NCBI GenBank assembly: GCA_946902985.2
Contig: OX336391.1
Location: forward strand, 144,897,074 to 144,961,073
DNA length: 64,000 nt
Reading direction: 5' to 3'
From: Meconema thalassinum
Lineage: Eukaryota > Arthropoda > Insecta > Orthoptera > Tettigoniidae
Shown here: one piece after another, positions 43,726-55,793 of the stretch
Layout: each line of letters starts with the position of its first letter
Numbering within the stretch: the stretch's first letter is position 1
Notes under the pieces: generated by a model
Databases searched by the model: none
Seen by the model: only the letters and a program-made list of their open reading frames with translations
Told to the model about the DNA's origin: nothing
Translations under genes and position numbers: made by a program

Positions 43726-46374
43726 TGAACCCTTATCATTGTGTCCAATAATAATGTTTCATATTAATAAAAACGATGGAAATACTAAATACATGATATG
43801 CTGGATATTTGAGTAATATTGATGTAGCAAGAAATCTGGACTTGGTAAGACATGCTACGTGCTGGCTGGAAATGACCAATAGTTTCACAACCAATGCTAT
43901 TCTGGGATTTCTGAGAAAATCAGATATGACGCTGTGGCGTACGTGACCATAAAAGGGCAAAATGCTGCGTACAAGGCAAGGAGTGAGAGAGAGGACAATA
44001 GTCGTGACGTCAATATAAGGGCGGGATTTGTAAGGTCAGAGCTCCAACGCCAACTTATCTGACCAATAAGAAAACATGACGCCAGAACATAGCGTCAGTG
44101 TGTTTTGCGCGGCAATCGGATATAAAAAGATCTAGCGATCGGTTTGCTTGTTCGACGGCAGATTCGCGACCTGTGAGAAAATACAAGAATTTTGAGAGGT
44201 CACACATAATTATAGGCCCATTACTTAAAATATTGAGGAGCTGTTTTACTCCCACCATTGAAACTTTAGGCTTTCTGTATATATACAAATGTCTGAGATG
44301 AACCGGGACACTCCTAATTATTCTTCGACAGTCATTTAAGACGTCCCTAAGACGATATGGTTTTAAAATTATAGTTGTGTGTCGGCAACGAAGTTGGAAA
44401 TTTTTCATAAATTGTGAGATGGCAATTAGCCATAGAATAGGGAAAGTCGACGATTCTGCATAGGACGATCTGAGGAAATAAAATACTTAGAACGCAGATA
44501 GAACAGTTTAAAAACTTTGATTTAATTGTGTTTTAACAGCAGCAAAATGTCGACCATGGAGAGAAGACAGCAAGCTTCATCCTCCATTACCATCAGTGTT
44601 ATGGGCTAACGGCCTAATGATGGGAATTGACGAGGCGGGAGGCCTCTGGAAAGCAGTTTAAGTGATGAGTATTAAAAAATTGATTTATTGATTTTGGACG
44701 AGGGGAATCGCGAGAGATGTGTGGAACTTTGTATAGATTTTATTTGTGTGGTTTAATTTAAATTTCAGGGTTTGATTTCTTAACTGACATGCGTGTAGTA
44801 AATTTTGGCATTGCGTGACAATTATGTTGTACAGTAAATTTTGTAATTTAAATGTTTTCCTTATGTATACGTAATTCTTATAGCGAAACGGCCGCATCGA
44901 TTAACGTATCTATAAAAAGTGTAGCCATGAATGAGAACCTAGGAACGACAATGATAAATGGACTGATTTAATGATATGTTAAACTAATTACTACGTGGGG
45001 GGAATATTTGCATTTTGTTGCTTTGATAACTCGGGCTAGGACTGATCCTGTTATTTATTCTTTATTGTCATTTGGACATGTTGTGTGTCATTATCTGAGA
45101 GGTGTGCTGATTAATGCTACGACGAGATCTTCGAGAAATGTGCCACGTGTTTTTGGGTGTAAGTGATGATGATGAGGAGAGGTAAAGCCTGTCCATGACT
45201 GCGATATCATTCCGGCAAACTAGTTATCCGTGGGGATAAGTTTGACCTGGGAATGTATTCTTAAAAATCCCTGAGAGGATGTTTTGAGATAATGTGTTAT
45301 TTATTTGTACGCGTTTAACAGGTGGCGATTAGCAAAGGTGCTGTACGCTGGCTATGGGCCAGAATCTATATTTAGCATGGCACTAATTACTACTTGGGGG
45401 AAGAAATCAGCCACTCTCTCGGTGATGCGATAACAGGCCCGGTTGTCTCCAGCTCGTTATGACACGTTATGTTTGCTTTAAAGCCTAATGAGTTAAGGTT
45501 ATTTCATTTGGTTTAATTTGGGAAGTTGCCATGTTGTCGATCCAAGTTTCTTTTATCATTACTACGACTTATTTGTTCATTGTTTTAAAACGCCAAACTT
45601 TCCGGCGTGAAAATTAAAAGTTATATTTTGTTGTTGTTGGCTCTTATTTTCAAGGCCATTGTATTCATTATAAATATAATTTGGCAACCGGCCAAACTTG
45701 TTCATGTCATGTTATGCTATCCTAGTGTTTAAGGTATAAGACGGTAATTCCGCAGCCCTTATTTTAAATAATACACACGTGTATTTGGTTGTGGTAATCT
45801 AAGGTTAGAGCATGTCAGTAGTGTATATAAATATGTAATTGTTGTTCCCACATTTCCGTAATTCGTCCTTCGCAGTACGGAGTCCGTTCCCGAACCAACT
45901 GTTTTGGTCGGAAACGAGCGCCCGTCAAAATGCTCATTACTTGAACTAGTCTTAAAACCCGTGTCGCTCATAAATATTAAATTTTTGTACTATTTTATTT
46001 GTTTGTTATATTTGGATCTTGTGATCTGTTTTCTTTTGTTACTTTGACTTAAGTGACATTGCAGTCACAATGCTTGTTGACAGCTGTCATGCCATGTCAT
46101 CATGGTACGTCAGGCTGGTCAGTGTTAGATCTGTTCACGCGAGTGAACAATAAAAGGGTGGTTATAGTTTTCTTTTTTTTTATGTTTGATTCAGTTAATA
46201 AATTTCATTTGTTAGTAGATCCTGTTGTTTTTCTTGGCTTTATAATAATAATAAGTTAACCTTGTGAACCCTGGAAGTTATGTTGATAGCAAAACCTCTA
46301 AATCACATTCACAAGAATCCATTACGACCCCGAAATTTTGAATCTTGTCTACATGCTATTTTCCAAAGGGTTTA
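43726..46374 (+). repeat. 3' LTR, 2649 bp
   Basis: Direct copy of the 5' LTR at an offset of 6354 bp, ending AAGGGTTTA at 46374 and followed by GTAT. Carries the same TATA and AATAAA motifs. Confidence 0.92.
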
Positions 46375-46749
46375 GTATGTGTGCATATCCATTCCCCATA
46401 TCAATTCAAACACGGTGAAACCGAATTGAATGAAATTTTTTACAGAGGTAGCACTAGCAAAGGGCACCTCATATTCATGTTTAATATCCCTATAGCACGT
46501 TGTATTTCAAGAAGCTACTACAACCAACATTCAATTATACTCCTTGAAAAGGACAAAGAGTTATAACAATACCCATGCATTTAGGAGAAAGTAGGCTATA
46601 TGTTCTTTACTGAACATCTTGTTTTTGTTCTGTGTTACTTCAACGGGGAAGAACCTGTGAGCTATCTAATATTCATGCAGAGCGTATGTCAGCTTGCAGC
46701 TGTGTTTTTCTTATCTAGTCGACCCGTCCCACTCACTGTGGAAGCCAGG

Positions 46750-46940
46750 GATGCCTAAAGTAAAAGCGACTACAAGTTATCGTCTGCAGCAGTGTGTTGC
46801 AGAATTCAAGGATAATTTTACTGCTGTTTGGGCGTTCTGTTCTGCCAACCATTTGGGAAAGCAATCAAGGCTGAACAGCGATCTTCAGTTACACCACACC
46901 TCGAGGGCAAAAAAAAAAAACATATTGCCGCGCCTTTAGA
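46750..46940 (+). pseudogene. hAT/CGGBP1-like transposase N-terminus remnant
   Basis: MPKVKATTSYRLQQCVAEFK at 46751 resembles the start of CGGBP1-like hAT transposases (MPKVK followed by an aromatic/basic BED-finger region). After a shift to another frame, VLFCQPFGK and SVTPHLEG suggest the degraded zinc-finger part. No C-terminal portion follows; after 46940 the sequence is non-coding. Confidence 0.55.
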
Positions 46941-47154
46941 AGAAGTTTTTCGCGATAATAGTCTGTTGTCTATTGTAACTCTACAGTAGTCAGTGAGGCA
47001 TAGCATAAATTGCAGTCGTGAGTACTGCATATTGTTTATATTGTCATTAATAAACTAAATTATAATTAATTTTTTTTACTTTTTGTCACATATTTCCGAA
47101 ATATTTAATACATAAAAAATAAATATTTTCCCGATTTTTAGCACTGAGAAATCC

Positions 47155-47345
47155 GAGCGCTAGTTATCAGGATCTGACGATGGCCACTTGTGGGTTGAAA
47201 CGCGTAATCCTAAATTGCCCATTTAAGTGTGATAATTAACTAATACATGCATTTTTTTCCAGGAGTGTGTTTACATATTTATAACTTGTACCCCGCCCGA
47301 TTCATTGGGCACAATCGTGTTGACCGACAAAAACCAGCAAAACAC
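47155..47345 (-). repeat. recurrent repeat N, copy 2
   Basis: The complement of the 32220 repeat: CATATTTATAACTTGTACC, CCGATTCATTGGGCACAATC and GTGTTGACCGACAAAAACC. Upstream sequence includes GACGATGGCCACTTGTGGG and GAAACGCGT. Confidence 0.65.
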
Positions 47346-48340
47346 AATTATTAGGTACCAAATGGTTACTCTTCTTTTGTACGGCTAAAAGTGCACTTGG
47401 GTGTGTATCTTACACTCCGAATACATGTAGTGTTCTAACGTGAGTAAATAAACGCTGAAGGGAAAGATAAAATTTAGCTGGGAAAAGCGTGGGCAAAGGT
47501 GAACATATGCAACCTGCCATGGATACTTATTCTTGGGGCAGTTTGCGGCTGCACCTGCTACTGAAATGGAACGTGATTTTTGCCACAATAGAGCCACATT
47601 GAGGACTACCAAGAAGCAGCTGATGGACTTTATAAACAGAGTGACCCCAAAGTAGAGCCCTGTCCTAGAAGGTCCTGTGACGGGTGCACTACAGTTCCTG
47701 GTCAGGTCATTATAATCATTCTTCAATATCTTTTTTATTTTTCTGAAAGGTAAAGTTAAGCAATTTTGACATTGTGCTAAAAGTTGAAAAGCTAGAAGAC
47801 CCGGAAAAGTGGCAAAATGCGTATTTTGAAAAGCATCCCTGATACTTAGGTGCAGGTTTATACAGCCCAGAGATGCTGGTAGCTCAATCAGAACCAGACT
47901 GATGGACTCCTTCGGGTGAGAGAAACAATTTGCGGTAGGCTATATCTCATGATAGAAACAGTGAAAGGAATCCAGAAATGCTTCACCCTCTCTAACTTTC
48001 CCTGGAGAATAGCCCTGGCAGATAATTTAATTTTAATGCCGAGATAGTGAAATGCCGCATTGGGAGACGGACGACCTGTGAATACCCTTAAGATAAGCCT
48101 GAATTATACACGACCACGTCATCGTCCCTCGGCCTTAATTATACTGGTGTGGCGAAATGGTGTCCTCTGGTGATATTGTGTCACCATGCTGGGCGTTGCG
48201 CAAGTCAGAGTACAGTCAATGTAGTATCTAACGGTTATCCTCCGAAGGAAGGGCGAACGGGGTGAAATATCAAACTTGAAAGGCGGTGGGCAGATCCCTC
48301 CCTCTCGAAATAACTGCTGATTGACAGAACCGATATTAAT
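47346..48340. other. unassigned, possible decayed coding stretch
   Basis: Around 47580-47700 a plus frame reads EDYQEAADGLYKQSDPKVE and PCPRRSCDGCTTVPGQ, which looks protein-like (Cys-rich end) but is short and bordered by stops. The 113-codon minus frame over the same place has no domain. No exon call is justified. Confidence 0.3.
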
Positions 48341-48504
48341 TAAATTAGGTAGTAAGTTAGTTAAACTTCTGTATGCCTCAACTATGCCTTTGAAATTTTC
48401 ATTACCGTCACCAATTCAACATGGTGGCTGCGCGAATTATTTCACCAATATCCAATATCTCTTAAACAATTGCAGCAATCAAGATGAAATTTTGTATCGT
48501 GATT

Positions 48505-48535
<31 letters not shown>

Positions 48536-48940
48536 TCGTATGGCTTTTAGTGCCGGGAGTGTCCGAGGGCATGTTCGGGTCGCCTGCGTCTGTAGCTGCT
48601 TCCAGCGGACACCCTTGGTGTGAGCTACAAGTTCCGTTCAATTTCAAGTAGTTCCTACTTTCGCCACCAGATATCAATGATACGTAGTTGTGAACGTTGG
48701 AACTTTGATAGAGCGTTCTTACGAAATCTAACCTAACAATTTAGCTTCACACAAGTTTAGTCTGTGGAAGGATCTTTTACATGCCATAAATCTAAGACAT
48801 GGGACCACCGGCTTTACTTCCCCTCCGAATGAAGGAATACTGATGGATTTTAACGCTCTTAAAACATCCGACGACTTCGGCAGGGTTTGAACCCGCTATC
48901 TTGGGCACAGCAGTTCAGCATGGTACCAACTACGCTATGG
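48505..48940 (-). repeat. SINE D/E chimera, copy 1
   Basis: On minus: a slightly 5'-truncated SINE-D head (GTAGTTGGTACCATGCTG, box B GGGTTCAAACCC) and the D body to about 48640. It then switches to the SINE-E tail (GGAACTTGTAGCTCACACC, CGGACACTCCCGGCAC, (ATAA)n at 48505-48538). The switch point equals that of the copy at 62366. Confidence 0.8.
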
Positions 48941-49479
48941 TGATATAAATATATAATAAGTTTCTATACGTAGGCTATGTAGCTTTCAAAAACCTTCCCA
49001 ACAGTTAAACAGCCATGTAGGCGAATTTAATATATTTACATTCCTGGAGAACTAATAGATCGGGCACAATAAAATTCTTCGATTCTTTCCAAAAATTCAA
49101 GATGCCGGCAGTGAAAAATTTGAAAAACATATTTTTATTTCTCGTTTCGTATTCAAGCTGTTGAAGATACATACATTTTGGCTTATATTTCATCATTTAT
49201 AATTAACGTGCATGCCAATTCCTCAAATATGAATTCACCTAATTCGTCACTGAATGACCCAATCGAAGTTAATTGTGACACACTGGCCCGTACGATATCA
49301 CAAACCTCACAACTGATTGATCTAATGCTTCAATTCCACAAATTATAGATGGCGCGTATGGTAATTTCTAAGATTTGTATACCTCTATCTCGTCACGAAA
49401 TGATCCATTCTATTTGAAACTAGGTGTAATGGACCCCAACTGTAGGTAGATAATCTATATCTCACTTTTCATACATCAG

Positions 49480-49916
49480 AGATGGCTCCCTCAGTATGCC
49501 TTCCTTCAGAGGGGAAGTAAAGCTGGCGGTCCCATGTCATAGATTTATGGCATGTTAAAGAACCTTCCACTAAATACACCTGTGTGAAGCTAAATTGGAT
49601 AGGTTAAGGATGTAAACAACGCTCTTAGGTTTCTACGTTCGTTGCCAAGAGCCGACTGCGGTGGCGTCTAGTAGCTAAGTTCTGTACTTGGCCTAGTAGT
49701 CGTTGACGGTGGCGCTTGGCGGCAAAAGTAGGAACTATTTGAAAAATTCTAAGTTGCAGTACTTAAAATTTAAAAAAAAACAGATAACACACACTAATAC
49801 AGTCATCACAATTAACACCGGTTATCAGACAGATTCTACACACACCCAAAGTATACGGGGTACATGACCGCGTTGTCGCAGCCCCTAAACTTAAGAACCA
49901 ACCAACCATAGATGGC
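49480..49916 (+). repeat. SINE-D copy 6, headless, with TSD
   Basis: 5'-truncated SINE-D (49487-49909) from CCCTCAGTATGCC to ACCAACCAACC. TSD AGATGGC is at 49480-49486 and 49910-49916. Headless insertion with a TSD is the expected outcome of incomplete reverse transcription by a LINE. Confidence 0.82.
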
Positions 49917-50180
49917 GTGCTGACATTTCCTCACACATGAAATCACTAACTCGTCACTGAATGTTCCAGTCTTATGAAATGGGGCATAATGGACTCGTAC
50001 AGTAATCTAACCCCACAAGAAGAGAGATCTGTTGCTTCTTTTTTAGAAACTATAGCACATACCAAGTCTTAAGATCAATTCGTCATATTCGTCAGTGAAT
50101 GAGATGATCATAGTGAAACTTGGTATGGTACTCCATGTCTGAAACAATCAGGCATATCATTTTCCAGGGCAGTTCTTCTC

Positions 50181-51395
50181 AGTTATAGAAGACGCTTGTG
50201 TTATCGTTTAAAATAAACGCCAATTACTTACTACGTTATGTCAAACTAAGGAGCACGAATGAATATATATATATATATATTGTGCCCTTGCAGCAAGAAA
50301 TATGCAAATCACAGTATGCCAGCATTGCTCAATTCGGGATTTTTCGGGGCTGCGGTAAGTTCTCCCACTCTGTGACTTACATATTTTGGATTAAATAGAG
50401 GATACACTTGCAAAAATAACAACAAAATCAACTCCTATGTTAACACATTTAATTAATCAAAATTATGGCGCTACAAACAATAAAACAAATAAACTACTGA
50501 CCATTATCATTCTACTTGTCCAAAGTGAACAAGGAATAGCATAAAAATAAAACAAATATTAGATTAAAACACATGGTTTTCTTTAAACCAACAATTCATG
50601 ATTATTTTCACTTCCATAAAGTACTTATCTTAAAGTTCCATATAACTACGAGCTTCTTTGGCTCGTTACTTTCCCGTAATAATGGTGTCATACTTTTGTA
50701 CACCTCAAGAATTTATTTTTATCTTTTCTTATCATCAAAACAAATATATAATTACATTTAAAATTACATGTTAATTATTCACTTCAATATTTGGGCATTT
50801 CACATATTCTCAGTATTTACTATCTCTCTCAAGTTTGCAAATTCACTACGGTGATCGGGAAACTATTTGTGTACTCCAGAGTTATAAAGATTACTTGACA
50901 AAGTCAAAAACTATGATTACTCCCGAATCTAGTTATCTTCACAAAACTCGTGGATTCCTTATTTTCCATACAACCTTACAATAGGGATTTTTATTTAATT
51001 CATTTGTCTTATAAGACCATTATCACATAAGAAAACTACGATCTGAACTGGCAAGCGATAATATAAATCTACAAGGACCTCGGTTCAACGCCCGGGTCAT
51101 TAACAACTTTAAACACTCACGGTGTCTTTAACACCTCTTACAAAACGATCTTTACCCACCCTCGCTCTATGAGGGTCAGGCCATTTTACTCGAGCGTGAT
51201 TTATGACAGAGAGAGCGGCTCCCTGCCTAGCCTACGGTTGGAGCTCTCTTCAATGCTTTTAAAACAAACATTCACATTATTCTCAGTTCCTTGGGGAGAC
51301 TTGGCTTTTACTTCACTTATTTTCATTCAACAATATTATTGGTTCATAAACCACTTTCGTAACCTTGGCATTTATTAATTATGAGAGGGTCCTCA
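50181..51395. other. AT-rich unassigned sequence
   Basis: Includes an AT dinucleotide run (50264-50281). Open frames are short and low-complexity. Confidence 0.4.
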
Positions 51396-51399
51396 TTGA

Positions 51400-51717
51400 T
51401 TGGGAAGAGTAATACACATTCTACGACGAATAATTAGGGGCTTTAACCACAAGAGGATTCTAGGTTCGAATCTCTTAACATGCCTCGGGAACATTTCCAC
51501 ATTAGAGGACTTATACAAAATGCGATTTAAGGTCGGCCGTGGCCCACATGACCTACGCTCAATAATACCATACATTAGCTCCCTTTTCAATATAACACAC
51601 ACATGGCCTTGTGATCTACGTCACAATTTAGAGGACTTACAACATATCTCAATTCACTGCAATCAACTACCCTCCATAAGTAACTTACCAAGTACTTTAA
51701 CTTTTACGCGTTCCTAG
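51400..51717 (+). pseudogene. LINE ORF2 C-terminal zinc-motif fragment
   Basis: A 105-codon frame includes ISTLEDLYKMRFKVGRGPHD, then PCDLRHNLEDLQHISIHC. The latter fits the C....ED..H....C pattern near the end of Jockey/I-type ORF2, and FKVGRGPH fits the preceding 'F.TGHGP' landmark. One Cys of the usual set is absent. Moderate certainty, since little flanking similarity is visible. Confidence 0.5.
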
Positions 51718-51719
51718 CG

Positions 51720-53555
51720 TGACTTTTTATTTAATTGCGTTCCATTACGCTACACATTACTTTACGGCCTAATGTCTTCCAAAGAACTGATAAATATCAT
51801 AGTAACAATTGATACATATCTCAATTCTTATATTAATCTTCTCCGTTGACAATAAATCGCTCCATTTTTAAGAACATGCATTCACATCATGTCTTATACA
51901 TTTGTTACGGCTTCAACGCTCTATATTTTTATATCATTCAATTTAATCTTTATTTAGATTTCTTTACCCTGTTATTATTATGATTACATTCCTTACAAAA
52001 GCTCAAAAGCTATTTCTTTCATATTATTCAAATTTACCTTTTTGTAAATATCTTTGTTATAATCATATTTATAACGCTTGCTTTTATAACATTCATTAAA
52101 TACACTGGCATTTTATTCCATGCTTCTCCTCTACAGGATTTATTCTTTCACCTAATTATTTATTATTTATTAAAATTTTATTTTCGTTCAGATCGCGTTC
52201 TTATTTAGTTATTTATTTATTTAAAAACATCCCTTTTACTCAAAACTCCGGTGGAATTGTACACAAAATTTTTCCCGACACCAAAACATAATGAAAATCT
52301 TTACTCACATGTTTAAGGTCGTTTTCTGACCTTTATTCTCGTTTGATGTGACATTTTGGCCCACCTTCTTGACTTACTCCATATTGTACAAACTCATCTT
52401 ATGTACAGAAATTTCTTGACCCATATTCACTATATTTAACACTGACAACATTTTTAATACACTGGTGTATCCGTTTTGAACACACATTAAAACACTAAAA
52501 AATATTACTCTGGTACATATTATAACACATATCACTTTGCATAAAACGCTTTCACTTTACCTAAAACACTTAAAATGATACTCTTATTTTTTCTAACAAT
52601 ATTTACACTTCACTCCTATCACACGGACGTATCTCAACGATTTTGACGATTTCAGTCGGCTGTTGACGATCCCTGATGTGAATCCTATCGACCTGCATTG
52701 GACGTGTGATTTTACTCGTTCTAAGTTTCTCTCTCCTACAATGGAAACTACTGGTTTCAGTCTCTCAAAACCGCTTCTATTGTCTATTACTCGGCTTCAC
52801 TTTATCTGCTTTAACTAGGCGATAAATGTCTTTACTTTGCCTTCACTTCTATTTATATATGGGGGTCTATCGCACCCTATAGTTTCTATATCTTGGCCTC
52901 CCTTCGAGGACCGTATACTGTCTATCGTATATTTTTGACGTTTTCTCACTAGAGTACGTTTTCCCTCTGGTTTCGAACCTAAGTTCCTAAGTTCCTTTTG
53001 CTAGAACTTCTATCTTTCGCGATCGTAATTACTGTTTATTCTTGTCCTTTACAGGACTTAGTGTCCTTAACAATGTCTTTACTGGACATAACGCCGTTTA
53101 TTTGTTGGAGTTCTTATAACTTCGTAACTGTATCGAACTAGTGTTTTTCTGGAACTCGAAGTTCCCTACTGATCGCTATATCTTACTTTGGCGATATTGC
53201 TTTAAAGTCCGTATATTTAATGTTCTTTATAATTTAGGACTCTTCAAAGTCTCGAACTGCTAACCATCAGCGTAGCGTACTCCTATCGTAACTGGTCTAC
53301 ACTCGGCGAACTTGTAGCATAGCCTCCCACAGGAGTCTCTTGTCGAACTGTTTTTTTTGAATTTACTACTTGAAATTGTAGCGCGAACTGCCTACCTCAA
53401 GACGCGCTATGACGAACTGTGATCAAAGTAACCTCCCTCAGGTTCTGGATCGATGTCTGATACAGCTTAGCGTCCCCCTTTATGGATTAGTAACTGCCTG
53501 TACGATGCGATGCAGCACTTCCGCTCACGGAATGCTCGTAGACTGATGATTATGA
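51720..53555. other. AT-rich unassigned sequence, possible LTR-like promoter
   Basis: A minus-strand TATA-like word (TATATAAATAG, about 52853-52863) and the GAACTG-rich text upstream of it on that strand recall LTR U3 sequence. I found no matching second LTR or TSD, so nothing is called. Confidence 0.3.
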
Positions 53556-53559
53556 TGCT

Positions 53560-53695
53560 CCAGCGTAACGCCCCCCTGGGCTGTCGAAAACTGCATTGAT
53601 CCAGCGTAACGCCCCCCTGGGCTGTCGAAAACTGCATCAACGATGTGATGTAGCGTCACGTCCCCTGGACGGACTAAAACTGCATGATTGGCTTG
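53560..53695. repeat. 41-bp tandem repeat
   Basis: CAGCGTAACGCCCCCCTGGG plus CTGTCGAAAACTGCAT occurs at 53561 and 53602, with a diverged third copy from about 53651. Confidence 0.85.
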
Positions 53696-53699
53696 GTGA

Positions 53700-54440
53700 G
53701 GCCAGGAGTTTTATACCTTTCAGTCACAAAAAGATAAAATCCTAGTCCTTTTCGTGACCAACTTTTGAACTAATTGTCGCACAATTATAAAAATCATATC
53801 TCCAGAAAGCTCGTCTTCCAAACGTAAAATAATCTTCCTGTGCATGGAAATCGATCGTACATTTCCGAGATATTAATTAATTTCTCGTCCTCAACTGTGT
53901 AGGTGGTGCTGTTCATTTTTTAATTCTCCCAATCCTTGGGTCCCGGTAAATCCCCAATGACGTATACTTGCGTTTGCAGTATTTTCCTGGACTATTATTA
54001 CAAGGTTTTTCTTTACACAAAAATCTCTAATCCAAAATGATTCACCGTAATGTATCTGTTTACTTATTTTTATACTCGTAAACGGGTTAAATTTAATTAT
54101 TCCTGTTCTGACTCAGCAACGAGGTTGCCATTTTCCTGCAACGTAAGAGCAATTTCCGAGTCAAGCTTCTTCGTCTTACAGTCCAAACTTTCCACTCGTT
54201 CTAATAATATCCATGACTGGCTCCTTAAAAATGTCAAGAGGCATGAGCTCATCTTACGAACACCTGGCCCTAGCGCTTGCACAATGTTAGGCTATAATCC
54301 TGGCTTGAAATCTCTCTCCGTTCCCTTAGAGACTGTATGATTCTTTCATTCCTTTCTCAAAGTACATGGATTCGACTCCCTTTGAGGCCATGGTACATGG
54401 GTTCAATATATATATGCTTTCTTCCCAAAATCTCTTCATT
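53700..54440. other. unassigned sequence
   Basis: No recognisable element before the LINE relic. Confidence 0.35.
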
Positions 54441-54572
54441 CTCTCACTATTGGTTTATCTTCCTTTCTTCTACCCATGCAGTGGATGCTCTCATCCAGCG
54501 GTTTGCAGCAAACTGAAGTTTTATCACCTGCCTCATAGCATTTCGTCTGCTACGTTGATTTCTTGGAGGTCA

Positions 54573-55696
54573 TTAGCCTACTTTTCACATTTTGCAAAAA
54601 TAAGGAAAAAGTAGACTTAAGAAATCGATCCGGGAAAATGTGTGTTTGTCTGTCTGTCTGTCCTTCTGTCTGTCTGGCTGTGTGTGTGTCATTCCCTAAC
54701 AACTCCTAAACTGCTGCAGCAATCGAAACAAAATTTGGTAGGAGTAAAGATCTATACCTGAATATCTCAATGCCGTATTTGAAAATGATGTCAGTGCTAC
54801 CAACTGCCGAAAATCGCAAATGAAATTTGAGCTCCATGTTGGATATCTTGGGAGGTATGAATGGGAGCTATTTCAAAATTGTCACACATATGGATAATAA
54901 TATTTCAGTTTAATTTCCAGGAGGCCATATATGGCAGTGTTGCCAAAATGATTATAAGACTGCTGATGGGTCCAATTTTTAAATGCATATAACTTCTACA
55001 CTATCAATTGGAATTCAACCAAATTTTGTATTTGCTATTTGTACATAAACAGATATGACTGAGCGTATTCTTAAAATCCACCAGGGCTGCAAACTAGTAA
55101 TAAATGCTCTCAATTTCCTTTATCCAAATACCAATATATCAGAAAGTATGCAAGCCGACAGCTGTAAACTATGCACACGTATAGTACCTGACATTCTATA
55201 TTAATTTGGAGTAAGTAATATACGTCAATGCTGCCAACATGATTCTAAGCCTGCTGATAGGTCCAATTTTAAAATGCATGTAACTTCTATACGAACTAAT
55301 GAATTTCATTCAAAATTGGCACACCAATAGAACGTATTATTTCAGATTATTTCTGACCAATACATGCATGACATTATTGCCAACATGATTTTACGTGCGT
55401 TGTTAGATCCAATGTTTAACTGCATGTAACGTCCATGCTATCCATTGGACTTAATCCAAATTTTGTATTCTGTACCTAAGGCATGGAACTAAGAATATAT
55501 TCAGTCACCAGGGCTGCCAACTGTAGTGCTCTATTAGGCTACATTAGGCTACATTATTTCGAACTAATTTGAAATTTCTATATTACCAACTTAATTTCGT
55601 CATTATTCTAGATAGATCCATACAGGTTAATAATTGGCATGAATCTTAAATTTTTAGATAAGTAGGCTCTTTTGTTTGTCACGGAACTTCTTGTTT
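54573..55696 (+). mobile_element. HINE-C (Helentron-like)
   Basis: 5' hairpin AGCCTACTTTTCACATTTTG and GAAAAAGTAGACTTAAG, then CTGT/GT microsatellite (54640-54690), then central units with CTCCTAAACTGCTGCAGC, TGGGTCCAATTTTTAAATGC and AACTTCTA. Near the 3' end AAGTAGGCT inverts the 5' motif, followed by GTTTGTCACGGAACTT and CTTGT. It lacks the ATGGCGGC words of A and B. Confidence 0.7.
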
Positions 55697-55793
55697 TCAA
55701 TTTTGACTTTTATCGAGGTGACATGATTAAATATCCTTTTAGTAAGTCCTTCGTTGTTCATTTTTTGAATATGTCCATAAAATTTCAGTCGAA

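Larger units (their letters stand above)
37368..46378 (+). mobile_element. Gag-only LTR retrotransposon, about 9.0 kb, with TSD
   Basis: The element runs 37372-46374, flanked by GTAT at 37368-37371 and 46375-46378. It interrupts a HINE-B unit whose intact sisters show the empty site. Its two direct LTRs (2650 and 2649 bp) bracket a 3704-bp interior. The interior has one long ORF (gag) and no frame long enough for protease, RT, RNase H or integrase, so it must depend on another element for those. A 4-bp TSD and the Gag type fit the Ty3/Gypsy group (inference). The layout parallels the TR-GAG class described in plants. LTR identity of about 99.9% by eye indicates recent insertion. Confidence 0.9.
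35222..46622 (+). mobile_element. HINE-B copy 2, split by an LTR retrotransposon
   Basis: The 5' hairpin AGCCTACTTTCG..GAAAGTAAAC starts at 35224. A GT microsatellite follows, then about seven central units of 292 bp starting near 35349, 35641, 35933, 36225, 36518, 36810 and 37100. After the LTR element the array resumes at 46375; the next unit lands at 46399, again 292 bp when the insertion is removed. The 3' end has AGAAAGTAGGCTATA, the stem-loop TGTTCTTTACTGAACA and CTTGT at 46622. Each unit carries GCCGCCATCTTGACGG and GGATGGCGGCCATC. Confidence 0.8.
48341..50180. repeat. ancient HINE-A-like repeats carrying two SINE-D copies
   Basis: Diverged family A blocks: CACCAATTCAACATGGTGG, CGCGAATTATTTCACC, ACAATTGCAGCAATCAAGAT, AAAACCTTCCC, and CATTCCTGGAGAACTAATAGATCGGG. 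They continue after SINE insertions at 48505 and 49487. Terminal hairpins not found. Confidence 0.55.

Noticed and set aside
51720..53940. Second large LTR element on the minus strand
   Set aside because: Only a TATA-like word and composition suggest it; no paired LTR, TSD, gag or pol found.
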